This document shows, one piece after another, positions 1 through 6,874 of a DNA stretch of 25,737 nt. The number at the start of each line of letters is the position of its first letter. Position 1 is the first letter of the stretch. Source of the DNA: an uncultured Clostridia bacterium (lineage in GTDB: Bacteria > Bacillota > Clostridia > Oscillospirales > CAG-272); assembly GCA_904501715.1 (NCBI GenBank), contig CAJGCD010000016.1, positions 1-25,737 on the forward strand, in the 5' to 3' direction. Under the pieces are notes generated by a model. It was not told where the DNA came from. It saw only the letters and a program-made list of their open reading frames with translations, and ran no database searches. Both the position numbers and the translations under genes were made by a program.

Positions 1-26
1 ATACCACACACCTTCTGCCTTGTCAA
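1..26 (-). promoter_or_regulatory. Sigma-A promoter reading left, cut by window edge
   Basis: On the minus strand a TTGACA (26 to 21) is followed by 17 bases and then TAT (3 to 1), where the window ends, so the -10 hexamer is only half visible. The spacing is ideal for a housekeeping promoter. It lies about 109 bp downstream of a second promoter of the same polarity. The gene it serves is outside the window. The stretch between the two (about 37-75) holds an AT-rich imperfect inverted repeat built on TTTTTGAAAAA. Confidence 0.55.
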
Positions 27-106
27 TACCTTTTTTTAAGTTTTTTTGAAAAATTTTTATCTTTTTTCAAAAACCTCTCCGGCTTCGCCTCGCGGACAGC
101 TTGTCT

Positions 107-135
107 ATTTTATCACTACTAACTTCTTTTGTCAA
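107..135 (-). promoter_or_regulatory. Sigma-A promoter reading left (upstream of a tandem pair)
   Basis: Minus strand TTGACA (135 to 130), a 17-base spacer, and TAAAAT (112 to 107). It starts downstream of the histidine kinase stop codon and points out of the window, so it does not serve any gene seen here. Together with the promoter at 1-26 it forms a tandem arrangement of the kind often found before rRNA or tRNA operons; that link is inference. Confidence 0.6.
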
Positions 136-193
136 GAGGGTTAGGGGAATTTTTTAATAATTTCCACATATATTTATTTACGTTGTTATTTTA

Positions 194-1225
194 TTACACT
201 TTAGGGAGTGTAACGGTAAATCTACAGCCTAAAGGAAGATTCCGGCCGCTTATACTTCCTCCTGCCATTATAACTATGCGTTTAGCCAGAGCAAGACCCA
301 AGCCGTTACCCTCTTGCTTATGAGAGGTATCACCCTGATAAAATTTATCGAAGATATGCTTTTGCGCATTCTCATCGATACCCTTACCCTCGTCGTCCAC
401 TGTAAATATTATCTCTTCCAAGGTTTCTTTGAGGCGTATCTTTACAGTGCTTCCGTGAGGTGTGAATTTTACAGCGTTACCGATAAGGTTGTTCCATACG
501 TGCATCATAAGTCCTTTGTTGCCCACGTACTTAATGCTTTGCATTTCAACGTCCATATCCACTTCCTTTTCTGCCCACTTCAGTTCAAGAAGAAGGATAG
601 ACTGTCTTATCTGCTCGTCAAGGCTAAATGTCTCCTGCTTTGTTTCAATTGACTGATTATCTATTTTTGAAAGCAAAAGCGTATTATTAACAAGCTCGGA
701 CAAGCGTTTTGTATTAACAAGTATTTTATCAACATACTCGGTGTGCTCTTCGCTCAGCCCATCCTCACCCTGAAGAAGCATTGCGTAGCCCTCCACCGCG
801 GTAATCGGGGTCTTTATCTCGTGGGAAACATTAGAAATAAAATCGGTTTTGAGTATCTCGGTAGAGGCAAGCTCCTTTGTCATAAGATTAAAGCTTTGAT
901 AAATATCCTCTATATCGCCAAAGCGGCTGGTTTGCTCAACCTGCACGTTATAATCTCCTCCCGCCACCTTCTTCATAGCCTTTCCCAGATCTCTTATGGG
1001 AGCGAGCAAGGCTCGGTTTACGAATATAGATATACCACCTCCGAGAATCACCGCAACACCTATAACGAGCCACACGGGCGATACATTCCAAATTGTACCC
1101 AGATATTTTTCAAGTAGATATGAAACGATAGTTGCCAACGCCACCGATACCGCGAGCTCAACTGTAACGATAATTGAGATGTGCCAGGTAATTCCGTGCT
1201 TCTTTTTTAATTTTATACGTTTCAT
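194..1225 (-). CDS. Sensor histidine kinase (HAMP, HisKA, HATPase)
   Basis: Membrane sensor kinase, 343 residues, partner of the response regulator upstream. Seen: two hydrophobic segments (about residues 13-37 and 51-72) with a very short outside loop between them, a HAMP linker (about 70-120), the H-box with phospho-accepting His135 in SHEIKTP, the N-box NLIGNAVKFTPHG, G1 DDEGKGID, F-box FDKFYQGD and G2 GNGLGLALAKR. All catalytic motifs are intact. The tiny extracellular loop leaves little room for a ligand domain, so the signal may be sensed in the membrane or through another protein. The ATG overlaps the regulator stop as ATGA, so the two are translationally coupled. There is only a weak Shine-Dalgarno of its own. 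The stimulus is not predictable from the sequence. Confidence 0.95.
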   Translation of the reverse strand: MKRIKLKKKHGITWHISIIVTVELAVSVALATIVSYLLEKYLGTIWNVSPVWLVIGVAVILGGGISIFVNRALLAPIRDLGKAMKKVAGGDYNVQVEQTSRFGDIEDIYQSFNLMTKELASTEILKTDFISNVSHEIKTPITAVEGYAMLLQGEDGLSEEHTEYVDKILVNTKRLSELVNNTLLLSKIDNQSIETKQETFSLDEQIRQSILLLELKWAEKEVDMDVEMQSIKYVGNKGLMMHVWNNLIGNAVKFTPHGSTVKIRLKETLEEIIFTVDDEGKGIDENAQKHIFDKFYQGDTSHKQEGNGLGLALAKRIVIMAGGSISGRNLPLGCRFTVTLPKV

Positions 1226-1893
1226 AGCTTTACCACTTTGTATCCTACACCGCGCATAGTGACTATTTTGAAATCCTTACTTTCACCAAATTTCTCACGA
1301 AGCCGTCCAATGTGAACGTCTACCGTATGAGTATCCGATATAATATCATACCCCCAAATATCGTCCATAAGCTGCTGACGGGTAAATATCCTTCCCGGGT
1401 ACGAAGCCATTTTATAGAGCACCATAAACTCCTTTTGCGGCAAGATAAGCTGCTCGCTTTCGGTGGTTACGCTCAGTGAGTCACATTCAAGGACGGTAGA
1501 GCCTATGGTAAGCTTTCTCTCGTTAGCTATCTGTGAGCGTCGAAGCAGAGCGCCTACTCTGAGCACCATCTCGTTTACGTTTACGGGCTTGACCATATAG
1601 TCGTCACTTCCCGACAAAAATCCCGTTTGCATATCCGAAAAGGCATCCTTCGCGGTTATCATAAGCACGGGAGTATTATTGCCCGCATCGCGGAGACCTC
1701 TGACCAGCTCATATCCATCCATCACGGGCATCATAATATCCGAAATAATTATATCAAAGTATTTTTTATCTATCAGCTCAAGGGCTTCCTTTCCGTTGGA
1801 CACTCCGTCCACAGAATAGCCGCTTTTTGTAAGTATCTTTGAAAAAAGCTGACGAAGATCGCGATCGTCCTCAACTATTAATACCTGAAACAT
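1222..1893 (-). CDS. OmpR/PhoP-family response regulator
   Basis: Two-component response regulator, 223 residues from the ATG at 1893. That start is chosen over an upstream in-frame ATG at 1941 because GGAGGG sits 4-5 bases before it and the receiver domain begins exactly there (MFQVLIVEDD). Receiver domain: acidic pair Glu8-Asp9-Asp10, phospho-acceptor Asp52 in ISDIMMP, and the Thr-Ala-Lys switch/Lys motif in VLMITAKDAF. The C-terminal half is a winged helix (FTRQQLMDDIWGYD, TVDVHIGRLREKFG, RGVGYKV), typical of OmpR/PhoB DNA binding to direct repeats. It forms a two-gene operon with the kinase downstream. A sigma-A promoter lies at 1994-2022 and a 16-bp palindrome lies in the leader. Confidence 0.95.
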   Translation of the reverse strand: MFQVLIVEDDRDLRQLFSKILTKSGYSVDGVSNGKEALELIDKKYFDIIISDIMMPVMDGYELVRGLRDAGNNTPVLMITAKDAFSDMQTGFLSGSDDYMVKPVNVNEMVLRVGALLRRSQIANERKLTIGSTVLECDSLSVTTESEQLILPQKEFMVLYKMASYPGRIFTRQQLMDDIWGYDIISDTHTVDVHIGRLREKFGESKDFKIVTMRGVGYKVVKL

Positions 1894-1958
1894 ATTCCCT
1901 CCAAAATTCCTTTTAGGAACAGTATACCTCTGTTCTATCAACCTATTTTCAATCCAAA

Positions 1959-1974
1959 GTCAACAATTGTTGAC
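1959..1974. promoter_or_regulatory. 16-bp perfect palindrome in the regulator leader
   Basis: GTCAACAATTGTTGAC is a perfect palindrome about 13-28 bases downstream of the predicted transcription start of the response regulator operon. Its position, just after the start, suits a repressor operator. Its arms each contain TTGAC, but neither arm has a convincing -10 at the right spacing. OmpR-type regulators usually bind direct repeats, so autoregulation by the neighbour is not implied. Confidence 0.45.
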
Positions 1975-1993
1975 AGAATTGATGTTCTTAACA

Positions 1994-2022
1994 ATTATAT
2001 CATATAAATAAAAGGAAGTCAA
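1994..2022 (-). promoter_or_regulatory. Sigma-A promoter of the two-component operon
   Basis: Minus strand TTGACT (2022 to 2017), a 17-base spacer, then TATAAT (1999 to 1994), preceded by TGA as an extended -10. Transcription would start near 1987, giving a leader of about 95 bases that contains the 16-bp palindrome and the GGAGGG site. Confidence 0.75.
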
Positions 2023-2043
2023 TAAAGCGTACCGCAGTATAAA

Positions 2044-2077
2044 AGTGAAAAAAGCACTTGCTTTTGCAAGTGCTTTT
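2044..2077 (-). terminator. Rho-independent terminator of the tRNA
   Basis: Directly after the tRNA CCA end. Stem of 12 bp (2077-2066 with 2061-2050, core GCACTTGC/GCAAGTGC), four-base loop, then a U-rich tract on the minus strand. Confidence 0.9.
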
Positions 2078-2153
2078 GGTGGGCCATCAGGGACTCGAAC
2101 CCCGGACCAACCGGTTATGAGCCGGTTGCTCTAACCAACTGAGCTAATGGCCC
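2077..2153 (-). tRNA. tRNA with anticodon CAT (elongator Met, or Ile2)
   Basis: A full cloverleaf reads on the minus strand. The acceptor stem GGGCCAT (2153-2147) pairs with ATGGCCC, the discriminator is A, and CCA is encoded (2079-2077). The D-arm has TTAGCTCAGTTGGTTAGAGC, the anticodon stem CCGGC/ACCGG carries the loop CTCATAA, and the T-arm is GGTTCGAGTCC. Anticodon CAT with a fully paired acceptor end excludes initiator tRNA. The sequence cannot by eye separate elongator tRNA-Met from tRNA-Ile2, whose C34 is converted to lysidine by TilS. Confidence 0.95.
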
Positions 2154-2172
2154 GCTGATTGACAGCCTGTAT

Positions 2173-2201
2173 ATTATACAACATTTAATTTCACTTGTCA
2201 A
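2173..2201 (-). promoter_or_regulatory. Sigma-A promoter of the tRNA
   Basis: Minus strand TTGACA (2201 to 2196), exactly 17 bases, then TATAAT (2178 to 2173). It is a consensus housekeeping promoter 20 bp before the mature tRNA 5' end, as expected for a stable RNA gene. Confidence 0.88.
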
Positions 2202-2315
2202 GAACTTTTTTACAAATTCTTTTTAATTTTTTTAATTTTTTTAATCGACAGGATTTTCTTTTTTACTCCCGTGATATGTGATATTCTATTTTCATCAAAA
2301 ACAAGGAGGATATCT

Positions 2316-2969
2316 ATGAAAAGAAAAAATATTGTTATCATTGTGTCGCTGCTGATAATATTACTTACCGTCATATCAGCCTGCACCGCATCGGTGCCTA
2401 CGCCTACACAGACCGAAGAGCCCACGTCTGTATCGGACACAGAGAAGATACAGGAGCTGGAAGAAAAAATATTGCTTCTGGTTCAGTCCCAAGAGCTTTC
2501 AAACAGCGAAAGGAAAAAGCAGATAGAGGCTCTTGAGGCGGAAATCAAAAAGCTAAAGGAAGAAAGCACACAGACCCAGACGCAAAATCCCGAGGAAACC
2601 TCAAAGCCGCAGATATTCAAATATACGCTTGAAAACGGAAAAGCGGTCATAACCTCCATAACAAGCAACGATGAAAGCATTACTATACCCTCATCAATAG
2701 ACGGATATCAGGTAATATCGGTAGGCAGTCAGGCACTCAGCTCCAATTCGGTAAAGACCGTAATTATATCCTCGGGTATAGAAAAGCTTGATTGGTTCGC
2801 CTTCAGCGGATGCTCTTCGCTGTCCTCGGTATCTATTCCCGACAGCGTTTCCTCCATAGGCTACGGTGCTTTTGATAACACAGCCAAGGCGCTGACTATA
2901 CATTGCTCCCGCGATTCATTCGCGCACAAATATGCGCAAAGCTACGGAATTACATACGATATTACCTAA
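2316..2969 (+). CDS. Lipoprotein with coiled coil and BspA-type LRR_5 repeat
   Basis: Predicted surface lipoprotein of 217 residues. The start at 2316 is chosen because AAGGAGGA lies 5 bases before it. The N-terminus has a Lys/Arg-rich head, a hydrophobic core and the lipobox ISAC, so the mature protein begins with lipidated Cys. A Pro/Thr-rich linker (PTPTQTEEPT) leads to a charged heptad-like stretch (about residues 38-80) that should form a coiled coil. The C-terminal 110 residues are of the LRR_5/BspA type: ITIPSSIDGYQVISVGSQAL, VKTVIISSGIEKLDWFAFSGC and SLSSVSIPDSVSSIGYGAF. Such repeats occur in surface proteins of gut bacteria and often mediate adhesion; the ligand here is unknown. A TATTCT at 2282 is a weak -10 candidate. 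The stretch 2202-2315 is otherwise only AT-rich. Confidence 0.85.
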   Translation: MKRKNIVIIVSLLIILLTVISACTASVPTPTQTEEPTSVSDTEKIQELEEKILLLVQSQELSNSERKKQIEALEAEIKKLKEESTQTQTQNPEETSKPQIFKYTLENGKAVITSITSNDESITIPSSIDGYQVISVGSQALSSNSVKTVIISSGIEKLDWFAFSGCSSLSSVSIPDSVSSIGYGAFDNTAKALTIHCSRDSFAHKYAQSYGITYDIT

Positions 2970-2988
2970 TTCATAAAATAAAAAACTC

Positions 2989-3017
2989 TTGACCAAACCT
3001 CTCTCTTGTTGTATAAT
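2989..3017 (+). promoter_or_regulatory. Sigma-A promoter of the LytM-like gene
   Basis: TTGACC (2989-2994), 17 bases, TATAAT (3012-3017). Transcription would begin near 3024. This supports translation from GTG 3052 and rules out starts upstream of the promoter. Confidence 0.85.
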
Positions 3018-3051
3018 ATATTATATTATGCAGGAAAGGAGAGGTTTTGCC

Positions 3052-4779
3052 GTGCTTGATAAAATTAACGAATTCTTCAACCGATTAAAAAACAAACCCG
3101 ACAGTAAGCGAAGCAAGCATTCTCCCTTCGTGATCATTCTCTGCGTCCTGATAATAATAATCCCCACCGTTCTCGCTTTTTTCTACGCGTATTTCTATGA
3201 GGACTCTTCCGTTTTATCCTCGGACAAGGTAGAGGTGGAGCTGTACGGCGCAGACGGAGGGCTGATAGCCTCCGACAAGGTCACAGAAGCAAATATAAGT
3301 GATTCGCCATTAGTGGAGATATTCTACAATATGAATATCACCAAGACTCCCGTAAAGGAAGCCTCTCTTTTACCCGCTCCGAATTTCAACGTAACTATAA
3401 AGCAAAACGATACAGCCATAAAGTACGGCTGTCACTTTAACGAAAGCGGAACGCCAAGTTATCTTGAGAATGAGAACGGAGATATATTCGCTATCCCCGA
3501 AGCCCAATACAATGCCTTTCTTAATTCGGATTTTTCCGAGTCTGTATATCAATCGTCACTCCCTCCTGCTCTCATCAGCGGAAACGGAGAATCGGTGCTG
3601 CCCATATCAGGTGAGTGGCATTACCGCCGTCAGGACGGAACAGCACGCCCCTCTACCGAGTTGCAGACTGTATTCGCCGGAGAAACATACAAGATGGGCG
3701 GAGCCATAAATCTTTCCTTTGACCGACATCCCGAAGAATGCGATATCAAGATACAGGACGTATCAGGAACAAGCATATACGACGGAACTCTTGATAAGCT
3801 TTCCTTCCTTACCGTAGAAGCGGGAACGGTGCTTAACGTAAAGATAACCGCAAAATGGGAAGAAAGCCCCGAATCCGACTTTTACGGAACGCTTTCCTAC
3901 GATTTTTTAACCGAGATCACTCAACGCTCCGAGTTTTCGCTCAGCACCACGGAGATATATCCGGGACAGTTCATAATAATATCGGTAACAAACGTGGAAG
4001 ATACCTCAAACATACTTTTTTCCGCAAAGGCACGAAGAACGTCAGAAGCCGATTCTGTTCTTGACAATGCCATCAATGAGCTGTATCAATTTACCCCTGT
4101 TTTTTCAAAGGATGGCACGCTTGCCAGAGCTATTCTTCCCTTCCCGTACGGCTTGAACGAGGGAGTATTTACCTTCTCACTGTCATACGGAGCGGCAGAA
4201 CACACATTCTCCGTAAACATCCTCCCCTCTCCCGAACAAAAAAATTCTGTAATTCAGAAATCTGCGACGGATATAGAGAATATAATATCGGATTCCTCTA
4301 CCGCTGCCTTAGCATCGATCATGCAGGAGATATCCCCGCCCGCAAATCACTCTGTGCTGTTTCGAAATGAATTTATCCACCCCTCTTCGTGGGATTTTAC
4401 CAACGGGTATTCTTTCTCAGATAATGTGGCTTCAAATGACCAAGGCGCATCCTTTGTCGCAAGGGGCAATGAGTATATTACGGATACCCCCGGCGGTGCG
4501 GCGGTGTACGCGCTGAACGTGGGAACTGTGGTTGAGCGCGGCATCTGCGACCATCTTGGAAACTACGTGGTAGTCGACCACGGCTTGGGCTTGCGCACCT
4601 GGTACTGCTGGCTCAGCTCGGTTGACGTGGACGAGGGAGATATTTTAGCAAAGGGAGAGCAGCTCGGTAAATGCGGAGCAGAGGGTCTGCTTTCCTCCCG
4701 CGGAGTTCTTATCCTATGCTCGGTGTATCACATACCCATAGACCCTGATTTTATCTTAGGAAAAGAAATAAAATACTGA
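3052..4779 (+). CDS. Membrane-anchored protein with degenerate LytM/M23 domain
   Basis: About 575 residues from GTG 3052, which has AAGGAGAGG 7 bases upstream; an ATG at 3028 would be almost leaderless. A short basic cytoplasmic tail is followed by one membrane segment (about residues 22-46, FVIILCVLIIIIPTVLAFFY) and a long outside region. The middle is beta-rich and unrecognised. The last 100 residues follow the M23 (LytM) fold: AAVYALNVGTVVERG, LGNYVVVDHGLGLRTWYCWLSS, VDEGDILAKGEQLGKCG. The zinc ligands are gone: the first His-x3-Asp region reads GNEYIT, the Y-x-H-L position has Trp520, and the HxH motif reads LILCS. It is therefore probably not a peptidase but a scaffold or an activator of cell-wall enzymes, as with SpoIIQ or EnvC. 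A terminator follows directly. Confidence 0.8.
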   Translation: MLDKINEFFNRLKNKPDSKRSKHSPFVIILCVLIIIIPTVLAFFYAYFYEDSSVLSSDKVEVELYGADGGLIASDKVTEANISDSPLVEIFYNMNITKTPVKEASLLPAPNFNVTIKQNDTAIKYGCHFNESGTPSYLENENGDIFAIPEAQYNAFLNSDFSESVYQSSLPPALISGNGESVLPISGEWHYRRQDGTARPSTELQTVFAGETYKMGGAINLSFDRHPEECDIKIQDVSGTSIYDGTLDKLSFLTVEAGTVLNVKITAKWEESPESDFYGTLSYDFLTEITQRSEFSLSTTEIYPGQFIIISVTNVEDTSNILFSAKARRTSEADSVLDNAINELYQFTPVFSKDGTLARAILPFPYGLNEGVFTFSLSYGAAEHTFSVNILPSPEQKNSVIQKSATDIENIISDSSTAALASIMQEISPPANHSVLFRNEFIHPSSWDFTNGYSFSDNVASNDQGASFVARGNEYITDTPGGAAVYALNVGTVVERGICDHLGNYVVVDHGLGLRTWYCWLSSVDVDEGDILAKGEQLGKCGAEGLLSSRGVLILCSVYHIPIDPDFILGKEIKY

Positions 4780-4787
4780 TATTTTTC

Positions 4788-4822
4788 GGCAGAGCTGTAA
4801 GGTAAACGGCTCTGCCTTTTTT
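4788..4822 (+). terminator. Rho-independent terminator
   Basis: GGCAGAGC (4788-4795) pairs with GCTCTGCC (4809-4816), followed by six T. It closes the LytM-like gene. Confidence 0.88.
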
Positions 4823-4848
4823 GATTATGTTAATTTTTTTAAAAAATC

Positions 4849-4877
4849 TTGTAAAAGCACTTGTGATATGATATAAT
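4849..4877 (+). promoter_or_regulatory. Sigma-A promoter of the plsY operon
   Basis: TTGTAA (4849-4854), 17 bases, TATAAT (4872-4877), with TGA before the -10 as an extended element. The leader is about 27 bases and contains AGAGGAGG. Confidence 0.75.
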
Positions 4878-4910
4878 TGATGTATATTGCTATGTTTAGA
4901 GGAGGTTACT

Positions 4911-5663
4911 ATGACCCTTTCCGATTTCTTTTCCAACGGGTTTGTAGGAAAATACTATCTGCAAAATATCGAAAATGAGAATGCGACTACATTCATAATA
5001 ATAGCTGCCGCAGTGGTTATGATATGCGCTTATCTGTTGGGCAGTATAAATTTTGCCATTATCATATCGGGCAAAAAATATCACGAGGACATCAGATCTC
5101 ACGGAAGCAAAAACGCGGGTATGACCAATATGATGAGAACCTACGGACGTACCGCCGCCGCCTTTACTCTTATGGGTGACGCCCTCAAGGCAATAGCTGC
5201 CTGCCTTTTGGGATATGCGCTTATAGGTCAGTTAGGCGCTTACATCGCAGGTCTTTTCTGTGTACTTGGTCACGTATTTCCCGTATTTTATCGCTTCAAG
5301 GGCGGCAAGGGGGTAGTTACCGCCTTTGCTACCGTTCTTATGTGCGACCCGTTTATCTTTTTAATACTGATACTCCTCTTTGTTCTCATAGTTCTTTTTA
5401 CCAGATTTATTTCCTTAGGCTCAATTCTGTGTATGCTCCTTTATCCCATACTGTTAGACAGAGTCACACGCTTTGTCAGCCTTTTGAGTACGGGCGAGGA
5501 ATCTACCTCTCCTTACATAATTTTTACTGTGCTCATAGCCGCTGTTATAGTAATAAAGCACTGGGAGAACATCAAGAGGCTCTCAAAAGGAAAGGAAAAC
5601 AAATTCTCCTTTAAAAAAAGCGTAAAGATACCCGAAGAAGATACTAAGGAACAAAACGGCTGA
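4911..5663 (+). CDS. plsY: Acyl-phosphate:glycerol-3-phosphate acyltransferase PlsY
   Basis: Integral membrane enzyme that moves the acyl group from acyl-phosphate to glycerol-3-phosphate, making lysophosphatidic acid in phospholipid synthesis (PlsX/PlsY route). 250 residues from ATG 4911, which has AGAGGAGG 5 bases upstream. PlsY motifs in order: YLLGSINFA (motif 1), IRSHGSKNAGMTNMMRTYG (GS-x-NxGxTN type) and GHVFPVFYRFKGGKGVVTA (motif 3). The hydrophobic segments fit the usual multi-span fold. An N-terminal extension of about 30 residues and a charged C-terminal tail make it longer than the typical 200-residue form. First gene of a three-gene operon; its stop overlaps the next start (TGATG). 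Confidence 0.95.
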   Translation: MTLSDFFSNGFVGKYYLQNIENENATTFIIIAAAVVMICAYLLGSINFAIIISGKKYHEDIRSHGSKNAGMTNMMRTYGRTAAAFTLMGDALKAIAACLLGYALIGQLGAYIAGLFCVLGHVFPVFYRFKGGKGVVTAFATVLMCDPFIFLILILLFVLIVLFTRFISLGSILCMLLYPILLDRVTRFVSLLSTGEESTSPYIIFTVLIAAVIVIKHWENIKRLSKGKENKFSFKKSVKIPEEDTKEQNG

Positions 5664-6853
5664 TGGAAGAAAACATTTTAAAGATATCATCACTTCTTAT
5701 AGAAGCGGCAAGAAAAAATTTGCTTCGCAAGGCTGTTTTGTCAAAGCCTTTAGATAAATCTCTGCTGAAAACGGTTATAAGTGCCAAGCTTATCTCGGCA
5801 AAGCCCGTTCTGCAAGCCGAATTTTTTCACAAGGATAACAAGGTAACCCATAAGAACTTTATACTTTCCGAGACCGACGAAAGGGTTCTGTCCGAGCTTT
5901 TTAAAGGCTATATGCAGATAAATCTTCTCTGTAACGGCGCAGATTGTGAATACAGGTGCTCCGCATCGGGAAAAGCGGTTCTGCTCAATGAAAAAAAGGT
6001 CCTCCGCCTTTTTGAGCAAACTCCCTCGGCAGCTGCTCTGCCCGAGGAAAGCAACGACCGCAAGAAAAAACATATACTCAGCGGAAACGAGCCTTTTCTC
6101 AAGCTTTTAGGCGTAGCAGACCAAAACGGACGGGTATATGACAAAAAGCAATCAAAATTCAGACAGATAAACCGATTTCTTGAAATAATTCAGGACATCG
6201 AGGACAAGCTCCCGCAAAAAAGCATAAGAATTTGCGACCTGTGCTGCGGAAAGAGCTATCTTTCCTTTGCCGCCTACCATTATTTTTCGGTAATCAAGGG
6301 AATGGACGTAAGCATGACGGGTATAGACCTTAAGCCCGACGTGGTAGAGCATTGTACCTCTGTGTCAAAGCAGCTTGGCTTCCATGGGCTGGAGTTTATC
6401 TGTATGGATATAAACGATTATTCCCCCGAGGTGCTTCCATCCTTGGTCATATCTCTCCACGCCTGCGATATCGCCACCGATATCGTTCTCAAAAAGGCGG
6501 CTGAGTGGAAAACCGACGTTATACTTTCCACACCCTGCTGTCACCACGAGCTCAATCACAATATTGATTGTGAGGAATTGTCCTTTATTACCGATTATTC
6601 TATGCTCCGTCAGAAGCTGTGCGACGCGGCAACCGATGCATTGAGGCTTTGCAAGCTCGAAGCTTTGGGATATTCCACCTCCACCGTAGAGCTCATAGAC
6701 CCCAACGAAACACCTAAAAACGTTCTTCTGCGAGCAATAAGGAAAAAGCATTTTGATCCAAGCTCCGCCGAAGCAAGGGCTGCGTCTGAGCGTTATGCCC
6801 GCGCAAAGGAATTTTTGTGCGGAGGCAAGGACACCGCAGATCTTCACTTTTAA
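5663..6853 (+). CDS. Class I SAM-dependent methyltransferase (Methyltransf_32-like)
   Basis: 396 residues; ATG overlaps the plsY stop by one base. The N-terminal 150 residues are unrecognised and lysine-rich. The middle holds a Rossmann methyltransferase core: motif I IRICDLCCGKSYLSFA (Gly-poor, with Cys-Cys), an acidic residue ending strand 2 (MTGIDLK), and the later motifs SLHACDIATD and LSTPCCHHELN. The ACD/PCCHHEL pattern and the DLCCGKS-type motif I match the PF13679 group, members of which are suggested to act on RNA or other large substrates. The substrate is not deducible. Cys-rich PCCHH could bind a metal or the substrate. Co-transcription with plsY is clear, but no functional link to lipid synthesis follows from it. 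Confidence 0.8.
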   Translation: MEENILKISSLLIEAARKNLLRKAVLSKPLDKSLLKTVISAKLISAKPVLQAEFFHKDNKVTHKNFILSETDERVLSELFKGYMQINLLCNGADCEYRCSASGKAVLLNEKKVLRLFEQTPSAAALPEESNDRKKKHILSGNEPFLKLLGVADQNGRVYDKKQSKFRQINRFLEIIQDIEDKLPQKSIRICDLCCGKSYLSFAAYHYFSVIKGMDVSMTGIDLKPDVVEHCTSVSKQLGFHGLEFICMDINDYSPEVLPSLVISLHACDIATDIVLKKAAEWKTDVILSTPCCHHELNHNIDCEELSFITDYSMLRQKLCDAATDALRLCKLEALGYSTSTVELIDPNETPKNVLLRAIRKKHFDPSSAEARAASERYARAKEFLCGGKDTADLHF

Positions 6854-6874
6854 TCCAAATGCAAGGAACAAAAA

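Noticed and set aside
3028..3051. Upstream ATG start for the LytM-like protein
   Set aside because: It would lie only about four bases after the predicted transcription start and has no ribosome site; GTG 3052 has both a good site and suitable spacing.
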